From Eurosta solidaginis (lineage: Eukaryota > Arthropoda > Insecta > Diptera > Tephritidae): a stretch of DNA of 64,000 nt. The notes below the pieces were generated by a model that was given only the letters and a program-made list of their open reading frames with translations, did not search any database and was not told the DNA's origin. Each line of letters starts with the position of its first letter. Positions within the stretch are counted from its first letter, which is position 1. The stretch is taken from assembly GCF_040869045.1 (NCBI RefSeq), contig NC_090319.1, forward strand, positions 280,585,693 through 280,649,692, in the 5' to 3' direction. Position numbers and translations under genes: made by a program. Positions 11,121 through 24,029 of this stretch are shown piece after piece.

Positions 11121-11304
11121 TTAGGCCGGGTCGATTTGTGGGGAGGCAAAAAAATCGCCCATTGCTCTGTGAAAATCATATTCTAGGGATCAAAATAAGA
11201 AACTTTGCCGAAGGAACCATACCTCTAAAACTAATTCTGATGCCCCCCCCCCCCTTTGGGTCGTAGGGGCAAATTTTGAAAAATACCACTTTGAAATGCC
11301 TATG

Positions 11305-14300
11305 TTTTTATACTCAGTTGAGCAGAGCTCACAGGGTATATTAACTTTGATTGGATAACGGTTGGTTGTATAGGTATAAAGGAATCGAGATAGATATAGA
11401 CTTCCATATATCAAAATCATCAGTATCGAAAAAAAATTCGATTGAGCCATGTCCGTCCGTCCGTCTGTCCCTTAACACGATAACTTGAGTAAATTTTGAG
11501 GTATCTTGATGAAATTTGGTATGTAGGTTCCTGGGCGCTCATCTCAGATCGCTATTTAAAATGAATGATATCGGACAATAACCACGCCCACTTTTTCGAT
11601 ATCGAAAATTTCGAAAAATCGAAAAAGTGCGATAATTCATTACCAAATATGGATTAAGCCATGAAACTTGGTAGGTGAGTTGAACTTATGACGCAGAACA
11701 GAAAACTAGTAAAATTTTGGACAATGGGCGTGGCACCGCCCACTTTTAAAAGAAGGTAATTTAAAAGTTTTGCAAGCTGTAATTTGGCAGCCGTTGAAGA
11801 TATCATGATGAAATTTGGCAGGAACGTTACTCTTGTTACTGTATGTCTGCTTAATAAAAACTAGCAAAATCGGAGAACGACCACGCCCACTTTTTAAACA
11901 AATTTTTTTTTAAATTCAAATTTTAAAAGAAAAGTTAATATCTTTACAGTATATTAGTAAATTATGTCAACATTCAACTCCAGTAATGATATGGTGCAAC
12001 AAAATACAAAAAAAAAAGAAAATTTCAAAATGGGCGTGGCTCCGCCCTTTTTCATTTAATTTGTCTAGGAAACTTTTAATGCCATAAGTCGAACAAAAAT
12101 TTACCAATCCTTGTGAAATTTGGTAGAGGCTTAGATCCTAGGACGATAACTATTTTCTGTGAAAAAGGGCGAAATCGGTTGAAGCCACGCCCAGTTTTTA
12201 TACACAGTCGACCGTCAGTCCTTCCGCTCGGCCGTTAACACGATAACTTGAGCAAACATAGATATATCTTTACTAAACTCAGCTCACGTACTTATCTGAA
12301 CTCACTTTGTATTGGTGTAAAAAATGGCCGAAATCCGGTTATGGCCACGCCCACTTTTTCGATATCGAAAATTACGAAAAACGCAAAAAATGCCATAATT
12401 ATATACCAAATACGAAAAAAGGGATGAAACATGGTAATTGTATTGCTCTATTGACGCAAAATATAACTTTAGAAAAAAACTTGGTAAAATGGGTGTGACA
12501 CTTACCATATTAAGTAGAAGAAAATGAAAAAGTTTTGCAGGACGAAATCAAAAGCCCTTGGAATCTTGGAAGGAATACTGTACGTGGTATTACATATATA
12601 AATAAATTAGCGGTACCCGACAGATGATGTTCTGGATCACCCTCGTCCACATTTTGGTCGATATCGCGAAAACGCCTTCACATATACAACTAAGGGCCAC
12701 TCCCTTTTAAAACCCTCATTAATACCTTTAATTTGATACCCATATCGTACAAACACATTCTAGAGTCACCCCTGGTCCACTTTTATGGCGACATCTCGAA
12801 AAGGCGTCCACATATAGAACTAAGGCCCACTCCTTTTTAAAATACTCATTAACACCTTTCATTTGATACCCATATCGTACAAAAAAATTCTAGAGTCACC
12901 CCTGGCCCACCTTTATGGCGATATTTCGAAAAGGCGTCCACCTGTAGAACTAAGGCCCACTCCCTTTTAAAATACTCATTAACACCTTTCATTTGATACC
13001 CATATAGTACAAACAAATTCTAGAGTCACCTCTGGTCCACTTTTATAACGATATTCCGAAAAGGCGTCCACCTATAGAACTAAGGCCCACGCCCTTTTAA
13101 AATACTCATTAACACCTTTCATTTGATACCCATATTGTACAAACAAATTCTAGAGTCACCCCTGGTCCACGTTTATGGCGATATCCCGAAAAGGCGTCCA
13201 CACATAGAACTAAGGCCCACTCCTTTTTAAAATACTCATTAACACCTTTCATTTGATAACCATATCGTACAAACAAATTCTAGAGTCACCCCTGGTCCAC
13301 GTTTATGGCGATATTTCGAAAAGGCGTCCACCTATAGAACTAAGGCCCCGCCCTTTTAAAATACTCATTAACAACTTTCATTTGATACCCATATTGTACA
13401 AACGCATTCTAGAGTCACCCCTGGTCCACTTTTATAACGATATTCCGAAAAGGCGTCCACCTATAGATCTAAGGCCCACTCCTTTTTAAAATACTCATTA
13501 ACACCTTTCATTTGATACCCATATCGTACAAACAAATTCTAGAGTCGCCCCTGGTCCACCTTTATGGCGATATTTCGAAAAGGCGTCCACCTATAGAACT
13601 AAGGCCCACGCCCTTTTAAAATACTCATTAACACCTTTCGTTTGATACCCATATTGTACAAACGCATTCTAGAGTCACCCCTGGTCCACTTTTATAACGA
13701 TATTCCGAAAAGTTGTCCACCTATAGATCTAAGGCCCACTCCCTTTTAAAACACTTATTAACACCTTTCGTTTGATACCCATATTGTACAAACGCATTCT
13801 AGAGTCAACCCTGGTCCACTTTTATAACGATATTCCGAAAAGGCGTCCACCTATAGAACTAAGGCCCACTCCCTTTTAAAATACTCATTAACACCTTTCA
13901 TTTGATACCCATATAGTACAAACAAATTCTAGAGTCACCCCTGGTCCACGTTTATGGCGATATCTCGAAAAGGCATCCACCTATGGAACTAAGACCCACG
14001 CCCTTTTAAAATACTCATTGACACCTTTCATTTGATACCCATATTGTACAAACAAATTCTAGAGTCACCCCTGGTCCACGTTTATGGCGATATCTCGAAA
14101 AGGCGTCCACACATAGAACTAAGGCCCACTCCTTTTTAAAATACTCATTAACACCTTTCATTTGATACCCATATCGTACAAACAAATTCTAGAGTCGCCC
14201 CTGGTCCACTTTATGGCGATATTTCGAAAAGGCATCCACCTATAGAACTAAGGCCCACGCCCTTTTAAAATACTCATTAACACCTTTCATTTGATACCCA

Positions 14301-15350
14301 TATTGTACAAACAAATTCTAGAGTCACCCCTGGTCCACGTTTATGGCGATATCTCGAAAAGGCGTCCACACATAGAACTAAGGCCCACTCCTTTTTAAAA
14401 TACTCATTAACACCTTTCATTTGATAACCATATCGTACAAACAAATTCTAGAGTCACCCCTGGTCCACGTTTATGGCGATATCTCGAAAAGGCATCCACC
14501 TATAGAACTAAGGCCCACGCCCTTTTAAAATACTGATTAACACCTTTCATTTGATACCCATATTGTACAAACGCATTCTAGAGTCACCCCTGGTCCACTT
14601 TTATAACGATATTCCGAAAAGGCGTCCGTCCACCTATAGAACTAAGGCCCACGCCCTTTTAAAATACTCATTAACACCTTTCATTTGATACCCATATAAT
14701 ACAAACAAATTCTAGAGTCACCCCTGGTCCACTTTTATAACGATATTCCGAAAAGGCGTCCACCTATAGAACTAAGGCCCACTCCCTTTTAAAACACTTA
14801 TTAACACCTCTCGTTTGATACCCATATCGTACAAACAAATTCTAGAGTCACCCCTGGTCCATCTTTATGGCGATATCTCGAAACGGCGTCCATCTATAGA
14901 ACTTAGGCCCACGCCCTTTTAAAATACTCATTAATACCTTTCATTTGATACCCTTATCGTACAAAATAAATTCTAGAGTCACCCCTGGTCCACCTTTATG
15001 GCGATATCTCGAAAAGTCGTCCACCTATAGAACTTAGGCCCACTCCCTTTTAAAATTATCATTAACACATTTCATTTGATACCCATATCGTACAAACAAA
15101 TTCTAGAGTCAGGCCAGGTCCACCTTTATGGCGATATCCCTAAATGGCGTCCATCTATAGAACTATGGCCCACTTCCTCTTAAAATACTCTTTAATACCT
15201 TCCATTTGATACACATGTCATACAAACACATTCCAGGGTTACCCTAGGTTCTTTTTACAACATAGTGATTTTCCCTTACTTTGTCTCCACCGCTCTCAGC
15301 TGTGTATGTAATGTTCGGTTACACCCGAACTTAGCCTTCCTTACTTGTTT
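11305..15350 (+). mobile_element. satellite-bearing element, copy 3 (complete)
   Basis: The 5' end TTTTTATACTCAGTTGAG is at 11305, the head reaches 12632, the array has about 20 units, and the 3' part has CTCAGCTGTGTAT, hairpin GTTCGG/CCGAAC and ...CCTTACTTG near 15350. It is inserted within the long-TIR element 11121-15801. The 3' inverted repeat differs at one or two bases from that of copies 2 and 7. Confidence 0.85.
12633..15250 (+). repeat. 130-bp satellite array of copy 3
   Basis: About 20 units run from the diagnostic first unit (TTCTGGATCACCCTCGTCC) to the diagnostic last unit. Variant types alternate irregularly; one unit carries a small CGTCCGTC duplication near 14627. Confidence 0.92.
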
Positions 15351-15801
15351 CTTTTTGGAGTTTATTTTTCTCTTTAGAAATTTATTTAGTCAGAACATAT
15401 GTAAATGAAAAAATGAATTTAACTTAGTAATAGAAAAGAAATTAAAAAAAATTATTAGAAATTAGCGTTTTTACAACCCCCTTTTAAAACCAAGGCATCA
15501 CTGTGATGCATTTGCATGTCGTAAACATAGTTTTGTGGGTTTTTTATTCAACCGTTTTAAAAAATGAAGGTATCACTGTGACACAATTGCAGATCGTAAA
15601 ATTGTTTGTGTTGTTTTTTTTAAGCCACCGCAATACACAGCAGGTAGAATTTAAATTGACCCTGCCCAAAAGTTCGACCCAAAGGGGGGGATATCAGAAT
15701 TCGTTTTAGATGTATGATTCCTTCGACAAAGTTTCTTATTTTGATCCCTAGAATACGATTTTCACAGAGTAATGAGCGATTTTTAAATCGACCCGCCCTA
15801 A

Positions 15802-16474
15802 TATATATGTTTATAATATATTTATAATCATATATCTATTAATATATTCAAACATATAAATATGTGTGGTTATCTTCAAACTAAAAAAAGAAAAACAAAG
15901 AAACAAAGCTTAGAAGAAAACAAATTTCAAGGCGATTTACGTTCACAATAGCAGGAAATTAAATAAATGCGAATTGCATAACGGTTTTTGAACCGAATAT
16001 ATATTACTGTTTTTTTTTTTTTTTTTTTTTTTCTTTGTATGTACATATTTGAAAGAGCCTACTTGGTATTATATTTAAAAAAATATGAATACAAAAACAA
16101 TTTATAATTTTTATGAATTTGCAGTACATTTAGGTGCATTAAGAAATTAAAATTGTTCTAATATGATATTCGTCTAATTAGAAGTGAAGATTCCAGGAAT
16201 TTCGACGCAAACTTGAAGAACCTTATTGATTTGCTAATTCAGAGGAACTTAATAAAGCAAGTTAACCTTAAACAAGAAAATCATACCACCTACCAAAATG
16301 TTCCTTCTTACACAAATTATCGAACAATTATTAAAAGTCCTCGATGCATTGCGAAATTTGATTAGATCTATTTTGCTTTATAATAGAGCCTATCTGAATG
16401 TGGACGCTTTTAATTTATTAAAGTACCTCTTCAATCTTTTTACTCAATATCACTAAAGGATTTATACTCGCACC
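15802..16474. other. AT-rich non-coding stretch
   Basis: It holds a T homopolymer of about 20 (16011-16032) and no open frame of note. I see nothing else in it. Confidence 0.5.
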
Positions 16475-17610
16475 ACCTAGATGGGACAGTCTCTGCCTTG
16501 ATAGAGCGACGAATTCGCAGAGAATGTGAACCAGCGTTTTATCTTCCAACTCACAAAAGCGACAGATTACTTACTTAGGTGGTATTGTAAACTATAGTAA
16601 CCTATACAGTACCCAGCGACAGCTCGTAGGTCCACTCTGCCTAAATTCATAAGTTTGGCTGATACCCTCCTTGCTGGGAATATAAACAATTTGGCCTTCT
16701 TTTGCTTTGGGCATTCAATCCATTTTCACCTGAACTGCTTTGTTTCCCAATAACCTGTGTTTTACGTAATATGTGCCTTTTTGAGTTCACAAAAGGACCC
16801 ATAGAATGCTGCTTAAGCACCCTGCTTGGCTAGGTAGTATGCCTGCTCATTATCTTTATGTTCCTGATTCCTGGAAATCCATCCAAACAAAACCTTGTTT
16901 TTTACTCCCAAATAATTAGGATTCTAATGTATTCATTCACTAGCTTAGAAGTAATTGTGCAAGACTGCAAGGCACGTAAGACTACCTGGCTCTCTGACAT
17001 AATGAAGATACAGTTCGAGCAAAAGCCTCCTCGTAGACATGCTTTACCGCAAACTTCTATTGCATGGATTTCTGCCTGAAAAGTAGTGGGGTAGCATTCC
17101 ACTGGTATCGGTTTCTTGAAATTTGGCTCATAAATGCTAGCTCTCGTTTTTCCGTAACAATGTTTTTATACACCCTTTAGCCAGACTTCTGAGTCAGTAT
17201 ATGGGTACCCGGTTTCCCAAAGAGTTCTTACCACAATTTTCAGCTTGAAATTCAAACAGTGAAATATGATATTTCCTTTGAATTTTCTTATTACTTTCAT
17301 ATGCTCTGTCATATTTCCGATCTTTAGTACAGAGATATATTGATGTCTTAGTGCTGCAAGTGTTCCATCTTTTTCTTTTGGAAAAGGTAATGGAGGTATT
17401 CACACTAAGGTGCCAAGTACATCAGCAGGGCTCATTCTTATCGCACCCGTTATGCCAATACAAATCGACTGCAGTTTGCTTAACTTTGTTATTGCTGTTT
17501 TTTACGTGGTCTTCGGCCACCTAGTATTGGCTTCACAAGAGTAATAAATGTCGAGTACACCATTTTGGGAGATATTCCCCTAGTTTAGCCATAAAGTCGA
17601 GTGCAGGCGA
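16475..17610 (-). pseudogene. non-LTR retrotransposon 3' part: RT end, RNase H, C-terminal zinc knuckle (degraded)
   Basis: Reading the minus strand from 17610, broken frames give an RT-end phrase resembling SITGA, followed by LGTLVCIPPLP. An RNase H segment follows (TTFQAEIHAIEVCGKACL and IFIMSESQVVLRAL at 17102-16902), in which the usual catalytic Asp of SDSQ is Glu. The C-terminal CRFCELEDKTLVHILCEF and SRQRLSHLGG end near 16478. Order and motifs are those of I/R1-type non-LTR elements that carry RNase H. Many frameshifts and stops; an old 5'-truncated copy. Confidence 0.75.
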
Positions 17611-17699
17611 ACAAAGATTTTGTTGCATGATGTAAATTAGAATCTAGCTAAGCATTTCGCTTGAGAGAAATAAACACTTTTTTCTTTAGAATTTTCTTT

Positions 17700-17840
17700 C
17701 GCTCGGATAATAACCGTTATTTTTTGAGATTTTTGTTTATCTCGGAATATAACAGTTATTTTTTAAGATATTTATTTATCTCGGAAAATAACGGTTATTT
17801 TTTGGGATTTTTATTTAGCTCGGAAAATAACAGTAACTTT
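17700..17840 (+). repeat. 39-bp minisatellite, about four units
   Basis: CTCGG recurs at 17702, 17741, 17780 and 17819, a strict 39-base period. Each unit holds a near-palindrome AATAAC(C/G)GTTATT. Since 39 is a multiple of three, it yields a spurious in-frame peptide repeat (LFISENNGYFLG-like). I do not regard it as a gene. Confidence 0.85.
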
Positions 17841-18550
17841 TTTACTAGCTCGAGAAATAGTATATATTTTCCAAGTTTTTTCATTTATTCGATATTTTTT
17901 TTTTTTTTGTTGTATTTTTTTGTACATAAAAATTGTTTGAGCTAAATATTTACTGAAAATAATCTTCAGGAAAAACGAGAGACCTGGAACGCGTTCATAT
18001 TTCGGTCCCTCTTTTCCACACTAAATATTGCCTTCAAGAACACCATTTCCACACACTTTCGTGGATATTAGAGATGTCAAGATTTGAAGAAAGGCGAACA
18101 CTCATCGAATATTATATTATACACATGCACAGAGAAATTTTTATTTAAATCATGCAAAAAACTTAGTTTTCTTTTTTAACTTTATCTAACTAAACGCACT
18201 TCTTTTTTTTTGTTTATTTTGCACACCAGTTTTATTAATATTTCTTTGTTTTTTTGCTTCGCATCACACACATTTCATTAATTGCCTTTGTTCTTTATTT
18301 AAAAATTTAATACATGATTTTTCACAAATTTAAAAAAATTTATTCCATGAACAAATTACGAATTTCGTGCCTATTCTCTCTCTTTCTCATTTTTTTCTTC
18401 TAAGCAAAATCCGGTGGGAGCATTAATGAGTGTGACCCCTTCACATTTGCATAAAAATAAAATTAATGCAGTATAATGATATTGGGAACCCCTAGAAGTA
18501 GGCAACAAAAAAGTGTACAACAATTGAGCAGCTGCGTGCTGTATATTATC
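17841..18550. other. T-rich non-coding stretch
   Basis: It contains long T runs and short AT-rich repeats with no recognisable coding or element structure. Confidence 0.5.
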
Positions 18551-19339
18551 TTTTTATACTCAGCTGAGCAGAGCTCACAGAGTATATTAGCTTTGTTCGC
18601 ATAACGGTAATCCGTAACGGCATAAACTAATCGAGATAGATATAGACCTCTATATATCAAAATGATCTGGGCGAAAAAAGAAATTCATTTAGCCATGTCC
18701 GTCCGTCCGTCCGTAAACACGATAACTTGAGTAAATTTTGAGGTGTCTTGATAAAATTTGGTATGTAGGTTGCTGGGCACCCATCTCACATCGCTATTTA
18801 AAATGAACGAAATCGGACCATAACCATGCCCACTTTTTCGATATCGAAAATTTCGAAAAACCGAAAAAGTGCGATAATTCATTACCAAAGAAAGCTAAAA
18901 CGATGAAACTTGGTAGATGGGTTGACTTTATGACACAGAATAGAAAACTGGTAAAATTTTGGGCAAAAGGCGTGGCAGCGACCACTTTTAAAAGAAGGTA
19001 ATTTCAAAGTTTTGCAAGCTGTAATTTGGCAGTCGTTGAAGATATCATGATGAAATTTGGCAGGAACGTTACTCCTATTACTATATGTGTGCTAAGGAAA
19101 AATTAGCAAAATCGGATTACGAACACGCCCACTTCTAAAAAGAAAATTTTTTAAAAGTCAAATTTTAACAAAAAATTTAATATCTTTACAGTATATAAGT
19201 AAATTATGTCACAAACACATTCCAGGGTTACCCTAGTTTAGTTTTGCTAAATGGTGATTTTCCCTTATTTTGTCTCCAAAGCTCTCAGCTGAGTAAGTAA
19301 TATTCGATTACACCCGGAATTAGCCTTGCTTACTTGTTT
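18551..19339 (+). mobile_element. satellite-bearing element, copy 4 (short form, no array)
   Basis: The 5' end is TTTTTATACTCAGCTGAGCA, and the head runs to about 19208 (AAATTATGTCA). It then jumps directly to the last-unit sequence CAAACACATTCCAGGGTTACC, followed by CTCAGCTGAGTAA and the terminal ...TTGCTTACTTG. The 130-bp array and part of the head are gone. Its 5' head reads closest to copy 5 (GTTCGCATAACGGTAATCC), so copies 4 and 5 form one subfamily. Confidence 0.85.
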
Positions 19340-19499
19340 GTTATCAAAACACAACAATTGCTTGTGGTCATTTTTATTTAACGTAACGAAAGCAAAAATA
19401 AAGTACAAAAATGTGGTTGCTAATAGAGTCCCTTCGGGGGAATTGTATGTAAAAAATAAGTCAACTTTTACGCATGATACTTTTATTTACAAGATCTTT

Positions 19500-19941
19500 T
19501 TAACACACTTTTATTAGGTAGGCCTGTATGTAACGGAATCTTTGAGCTTAATTTTCACCGGTTTCTAGAAGTCTGATTAATTTGAAACTTTGCATACGTA
19601 TCAAGGACCGATGAAAATGCATTAATGTATGGTGTGTTAACATAAGGTCTACGGCCATAAGGTCAATTGGCTTTATTACCACTTTGAATGGCCATAAGTT
19701 TGATTGAAACTTTGCACACGTATCAAGGCTCGATGACAATGCATTAATATGATGGTCCACCCCAAATGGCCATAGATTGGAAACCATGCACATAATGCGA
19801 AACACGCATTCCTTTATTAATGATAGAAGTGGATGCATGGCACATCTACGAAATAGCATACTGGAGCCCCTTTTAACACGCTTTTAATAGCTTGGCCTGT
19901 ATCTATCTATGTAGCTATGTATCCATGTATGTATGTAACGG
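19500..19941 (+). repeat. dispersed non-coding repeat with a 122-bp internal duplication
   Basis: GAAACTTTGCA-xACGTATCAAGG recurs at 19584 and 19706, a 122-base step. The phrase TTTTAACACxCTTTTATTAG with GTAACGGAATCT appears near 19497 and again near 19872; a fragment recurs at 36069. It also contains GGCCATAAGGTC-type motifs, similar to the TIR element at 59434. No coding capacity. Confidence 0.55.
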
Positions 19942-20140
19942 AATCTGGAGTGGAGCCGCGAGCCACGGTAATGCAGAGCTCCGAACTCCGTTGCACCTTT
20001 TGAAGCATTTTAAGATAGGTACTTTTAGCTAGTGCAGGCCACCAGACCAAGACACCATAAAGAAGAATTGGGTGCACAATGGCTGTGTAAATCCAGTAGG
20101 TCACCTTAGGGGAGAATCCCCTGGTTTTTGGCACATACAT
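19942..20140 (-). pseudogene. non-LTR RT fragment (thumb region)
   Basis: The minus strand encodes GFSPKVTYWIYTAIVHPILL followed by YGVLVWWPALAKST, the conserved post-catalytic RT segment of jockey/I-type non-LTR elements, then a degraded KVQRSSELCIT. The fragment is about 66 residues; both ends run into repeats. Confidence 0.8.
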
Positions 20141-21649
20141 TTTACATTAAAAAAAAGAAGACAATAGTAGTAATAACGCAATTTTTCTCTGACACAACTT
20201 TGTCTGTTTCCCACAGATATATGTAGATATCATTTCCATCCATTTTTTTCTTCTTTTAAGTATCAGAATATTTGATTCTATGAAAATTTGCATAGTTTTT
20301 GGAAACTTTCAAAGATTCTCTTTTTCGTCTGAAAGCTTTATGTATTGCTTTTTTATTTATATGTAACTTCCATCGTATATGCTTCTCACACTCACACCCA
20401 ATCACAACCACATACACAATTGCCCTCTTACTTTAATTATTAAAGTTTATTGCTACACTGCGTTAACTTTGAATTATAACTTATTCACAACAAAACATAC
20501 CATCTGTTTTATTTATATGCAACCTTTATCACCTTTTTCTTGTACACTTTACTTTCATTTCATCAGCATAAGAAATTTTCGACTATTTTTAGCATTGTTT
20601 GGAAAATAACTCAATAAACATTGTTTCATGTTTTTTTTTTTCTTTTTTCTTTCTTCCACAAAACACTAGAAACATCCAACTAGACAACGCGAACTTAAAT
20701 AAGACACGAAAATTCACGTGCAAGCAAATGAATATAATTGATAGGATAACGGGGGATAACGACATAGATATGTGACATGTATATAAATATATATACACAT
20801 ATAAATATACATATATATACATACGTACATATGTATCTAATCAGCATTTCCACAACACCAATTTAGTTATCCAGCTTTCTCATTTTTAAAATGAAACGAC
20901 GAAAATTTTACTTATATATATTCCGAGTTTGCCGTTATATGCACGTTCAAGAACTTGCCCGTACGATAGCTGATACATTTATGCTGTTATTCCAACTCCG
21001 CACGCAAACGAAAGGTCCTTGCCGATCTCCTACAATTGTTTTTACGATTGTTTGACTTATATATGTACATACAAACATATATGCAAGCAAATAGCAAATA
21101 TGTCCCGTCGTTTTTCGTATGTTTGCTGGCACATTCATGTTTCGCTACTGCCTGTTGCTTGCTCTTTTTTTAATATGCAGAAAGTAATGGAGTGGAATTC
21201 AATTTCATGGAAAGCTGCAATTATACGTTAGTTTGTATGAATGTAAATAAGTAAATATGAATTACTTTAAATGTAGGTTAGTGCTCACAATGCTACTTAA
21301 GCGCACTCACTCCCGAATTGTACACATTTTAGAACAATACATTGCACTAATTTAATGTATTGAACCAATTTGTAAATAGCAGTAGAACGTGATAATTCAA
21401 TACAAAATAGTAGTAATATTTGGAAGAGAAAAATATGAATTTATATCCATGCAAAGAGAGTTTCTCTTTTCTTCTATAAAGACATAGAGAAATGCGTATT
21501 TGCAATGCAGAAGAGAAGGATGTCGTGAATAGGGTTGCCATATTTAAAGAACTTGAGCATGCTTATTTGGTTTTAGTGTAATCTGTGTTTTAAATATTCA
21601 TTCATACATGTTAAAGCTGAAAGGTGTGTGATATAATCCAGAGGGCACT
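20141..21649. other. non-coding stretch with microsatellite
   Basis: A (TATATACA)-type microsatellite lies at about 20776-20835. The rest is AT-rich with no convincing gene. Confidence 0.5.
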
Positions 21650-22500
21650 AGGTTAGGTTAGGTTGGGTGGTAACTGCTCTGGTAGGGGAAGCTCACTAGG
21701 ACAGCATGCATGTCCGTTGTGATAATAATAACGGCGACATAAGCGACAGAATCGTTGAGTAGCAACGATATAGTTTTGAATAAGGCCGATCTCAACATTG
21801 GACAAATTCTCTGTAGATCTAAATAAATCGGGAACGAAATACTTTCACCAAGTTCTAGCAAAATCTGGCCAATGAAGCAGAAGGTGAATCGACAATTCCT
21901 CCTCATCATCCTCCATACAGTATACTGCGACGTACCATATGGATTCCCATTGGGCAGTGTCTTGTCAAATCCCCAATGATCATAGATAGATGAACCCAAT
22001 CATTTTGGCAGACCTCCTGCCATCCACTTCCGACTACAAGGATGTTGCTACCCTGCAAGTAATATTGTATATATAGGAGCAGACCATAAGTAGCCAGCGG
22101 AATACTGAGATCACTACATTTATCTTCATACCGTTCAGTTGTACTGATGCGGGCTAAGCGATTCGCTTTACAGTTTCCCGGAATATCACTATAGTCCGGT
22201 ACTCAAATAATCTTAACATAAACTAGTTCGATGCAATCGCAAGCGAGGTTAGGCTCTCCCAAACCACCTTCTATCGCACTATAGTTGAACTCAACGCCTT
22301 GATAGCCGCTTGGCTATCCGAGTAGATATTGAATTCCCTAACCGTAGTAGTACTGAAAAGCATTTCACCCACCGCATTCTTAATCCGGCAACTTCTGCAT
22401 GGAAGACGCTGCAGTGATCAGCCAACTCAAACTTGCGGCTTACATTTAGCTCTTGAGAATCAAATGGGGAGCAGTTTCCGTTCATCCTCTCTCACAATAG
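21650..22500 (-). pseudogene. non-LTR retrotransposon 3' part: RNase H and C-terminus, with TTAGG-like tail
   Basis: Minus-strand frames give an RNase H segment (ELADHCSVFHAEVAG, then FNIYSDSQAAIKAL in another frame) followed by a C-terminal region with EDDEEELSIHLLLHWPDFAR and STENLSNVEIGL. The 3' end on the minus strand is CCAACCTAACCTAACC (plus strand about 21653-21668). Typical of 5'-truncated I/R1-like elements with RNase H; several frameshifts. Confidence 0.72.
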
Positions 22501-23289
22501 GCATGCTGTGAAGCCCACCATAACCACCGAGGAATCCTTTCCCGTAGGTACAGATCAGTCAAGCGTTCCAACGTTTGAAGATGAAACGACGAGAGACTGA
22601 GACATTGCCAAGATCCTTAAATTTGAAAAGAGTTTTAAAATAAAGTTGGGCCACATTTGACAGCTCTAAAGTTGAGGGTGTCCACAGGGACCATACCCTT
22701 TCATGCTACAGAAATATCTTGAAAACATCCCAGGGCATTAGGGTAGGAATGTTCTATATAAATGGCGCGGTTCTCGAGCATTTTTCGGTAGGATGTATTC
22801 GCCATAAGTCTGTGTGCAGAGATAAATCTACAACGTATAAGTATCCACGTTGTAGAGCATCGAGATACCCAGGTGGCTCTCGCGAGATATAAAAATCATT
22901 TGTGGTCCTCAATTATATTGAGAAGCTGAATCGCCTAGCAACTAGCAACAACATCAGGCAGGTCTGGTTTCCTTTCAGAGATGGGTGGAGGGCAATTAAA
23001 AAGCATATAAACTAGACAGGCAGGCAACAACGTCAGGATCCATGGGACCTGAAGCCCCTATAGCTATTGGCACTCACACAATAATGGACGAACACAATAA
23101 GGAAGTGACATATCTGCGAAACCAACAATAGAACCAAAGCACAAGGCTGCGACAGGCAAAGATGTTATCAGTGTGATACAGCAACTAGCGATTAAAGAAA
23201 ATTTAGAAAGCTAATAAAGCGGGCAAATTAAAAAAATACGAAAAAAGTATTTCGGAAATCACTGTACTGAATTTTGCGCTCAATCTTTG
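22501..23289. other. stretch without a recognisable gene
   Basis: It is less AT-rich than its surroundings and may be more of the same non-LTR element, but no motif is clear enough to call. Confidence 0.35.
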
Positions 23290-23625
23290 TGTAAATCCAG
23301 GATGTAGGGATGAAGACACTCCCCGAAGGTTTTGGATAGTGCTATAATTGCGGATGGTTCTTTGCCGGATATAGATCCGGTATATTTCCGGTCCTTAAGA
23401 AACTAGCCGCACCATCTCGGGAACGATTTAATGTGCCCACATTGAACCCGCTAGACCATAATGCCCCCGCGACCTAATTCTATCAAGATTAGGGTCACCA
23501 GAGCCTCGCCTGCTTAATACCCGTATGATACATTCATATCTGTAGCAGGATTCGTCTCGTCAAAGTGAGGTTAACAATGAGGTTGCGGACGCCGTGAGTT
23601 GCGCGTATCGACACTTTGAATCCCG
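23290..23625 (+). repeat. dispersed repeat, member 1 (probably non-LTR untranslated region)
   Basis: It is homologous over about 300 bases to 25290-25600. Shared phrases include GACACTCCCCGAAG, CCATCTCGGGAACGATTT and CCAGAGCCTxGxCTG, followed by ACAGGATTCG-type sequence. I recall this as a middle-repetitive sequence in flies associated with non-LTR elements; the assignment is not proven here. Confidence 0.55.
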
Positions 23626-23699
23626 TAAGTGTTGGCGAAATATGTGGTGGTGGTGGGAGGAAAAGAAAGGCAAGTAACAAAGAAAAAAATTTAAACCGG

Positions 23700-23935
23700 A
23701 CGGTGTGTTATCGATGTTTTTATCGAACAACCTTTTTTTTATCAAAGTATTTAATTGTTATCTCTTCTTATCTGGTTATTGATTTGTTATTAAGGATATA
23801 TCGATAAGGGATAGAATATCTATGGATTTGCAATCGGATTGCTACCGCCTTTTGCCGGCGAAAAAGGAGCATCTTATCGAGTTCTTAACTACGATTTATC
23901 TGTTCGTTATCGAAGTGTTATCAGTAAGTTTTTTT
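23700..23935. repeat. TTATCG-rich stretch 1
   Basis: Irregular clusters of TTATCGA, ATATCGATAAGG and GTTATCGAAGTGTTATCAG. Similar clusters occur at 27650-27990 and 34500-34760. CGATA and TATCGATA are binding motifs of the fly proteins BEAF-32 and DREF, so clustering could matter; that is inference. Confidence 0.5.
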
Positions 23936-24029
23936 TTTTTTTTTTTAATGGACGTTGTGGCAGCGCGCTGCCCTCAAGTGGCCCAATGAAACCCGGCTAA
24001 TCCTGTTCACGCGATCGATTTATATATAT

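Larger units (their letters stand above)
11121..15801. mobile_element. long-TIR DNA element (MITE-like), split by satellite-element copy 3
   Basis: The left arm (11121 to about 11275, starting TTAGGCCGGGTCGATTT) and the right arm (about 15648-15801, whose reverse complement starts TTAGGGCGGGTCGATTT) match over about 150 bases, including TATTCTAGGGATCAAAATAA and the C-run followed by TTTGGGTCG. Copy 3 (11305-15350) lies between, so the empty element is about 635 bp. No coding capacity. A single related end occurs at 60150. Confidence 0.82.

Noticed and set aside
13253..13489. Open frame through the satellite array with repeated peptide (ESPLVHVYGDISKRRPP-like)
   Set aside because: It arises from the 130-bp unit read in one frame; frames and stops shift from unit to unit. 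Not a gene.
17661..17945. 94-codon ORF with FLFISENN-type repeats
   Set aside because: Product of the 39-bp minisatellite followed by a T-rich stretch; no start context or homology.
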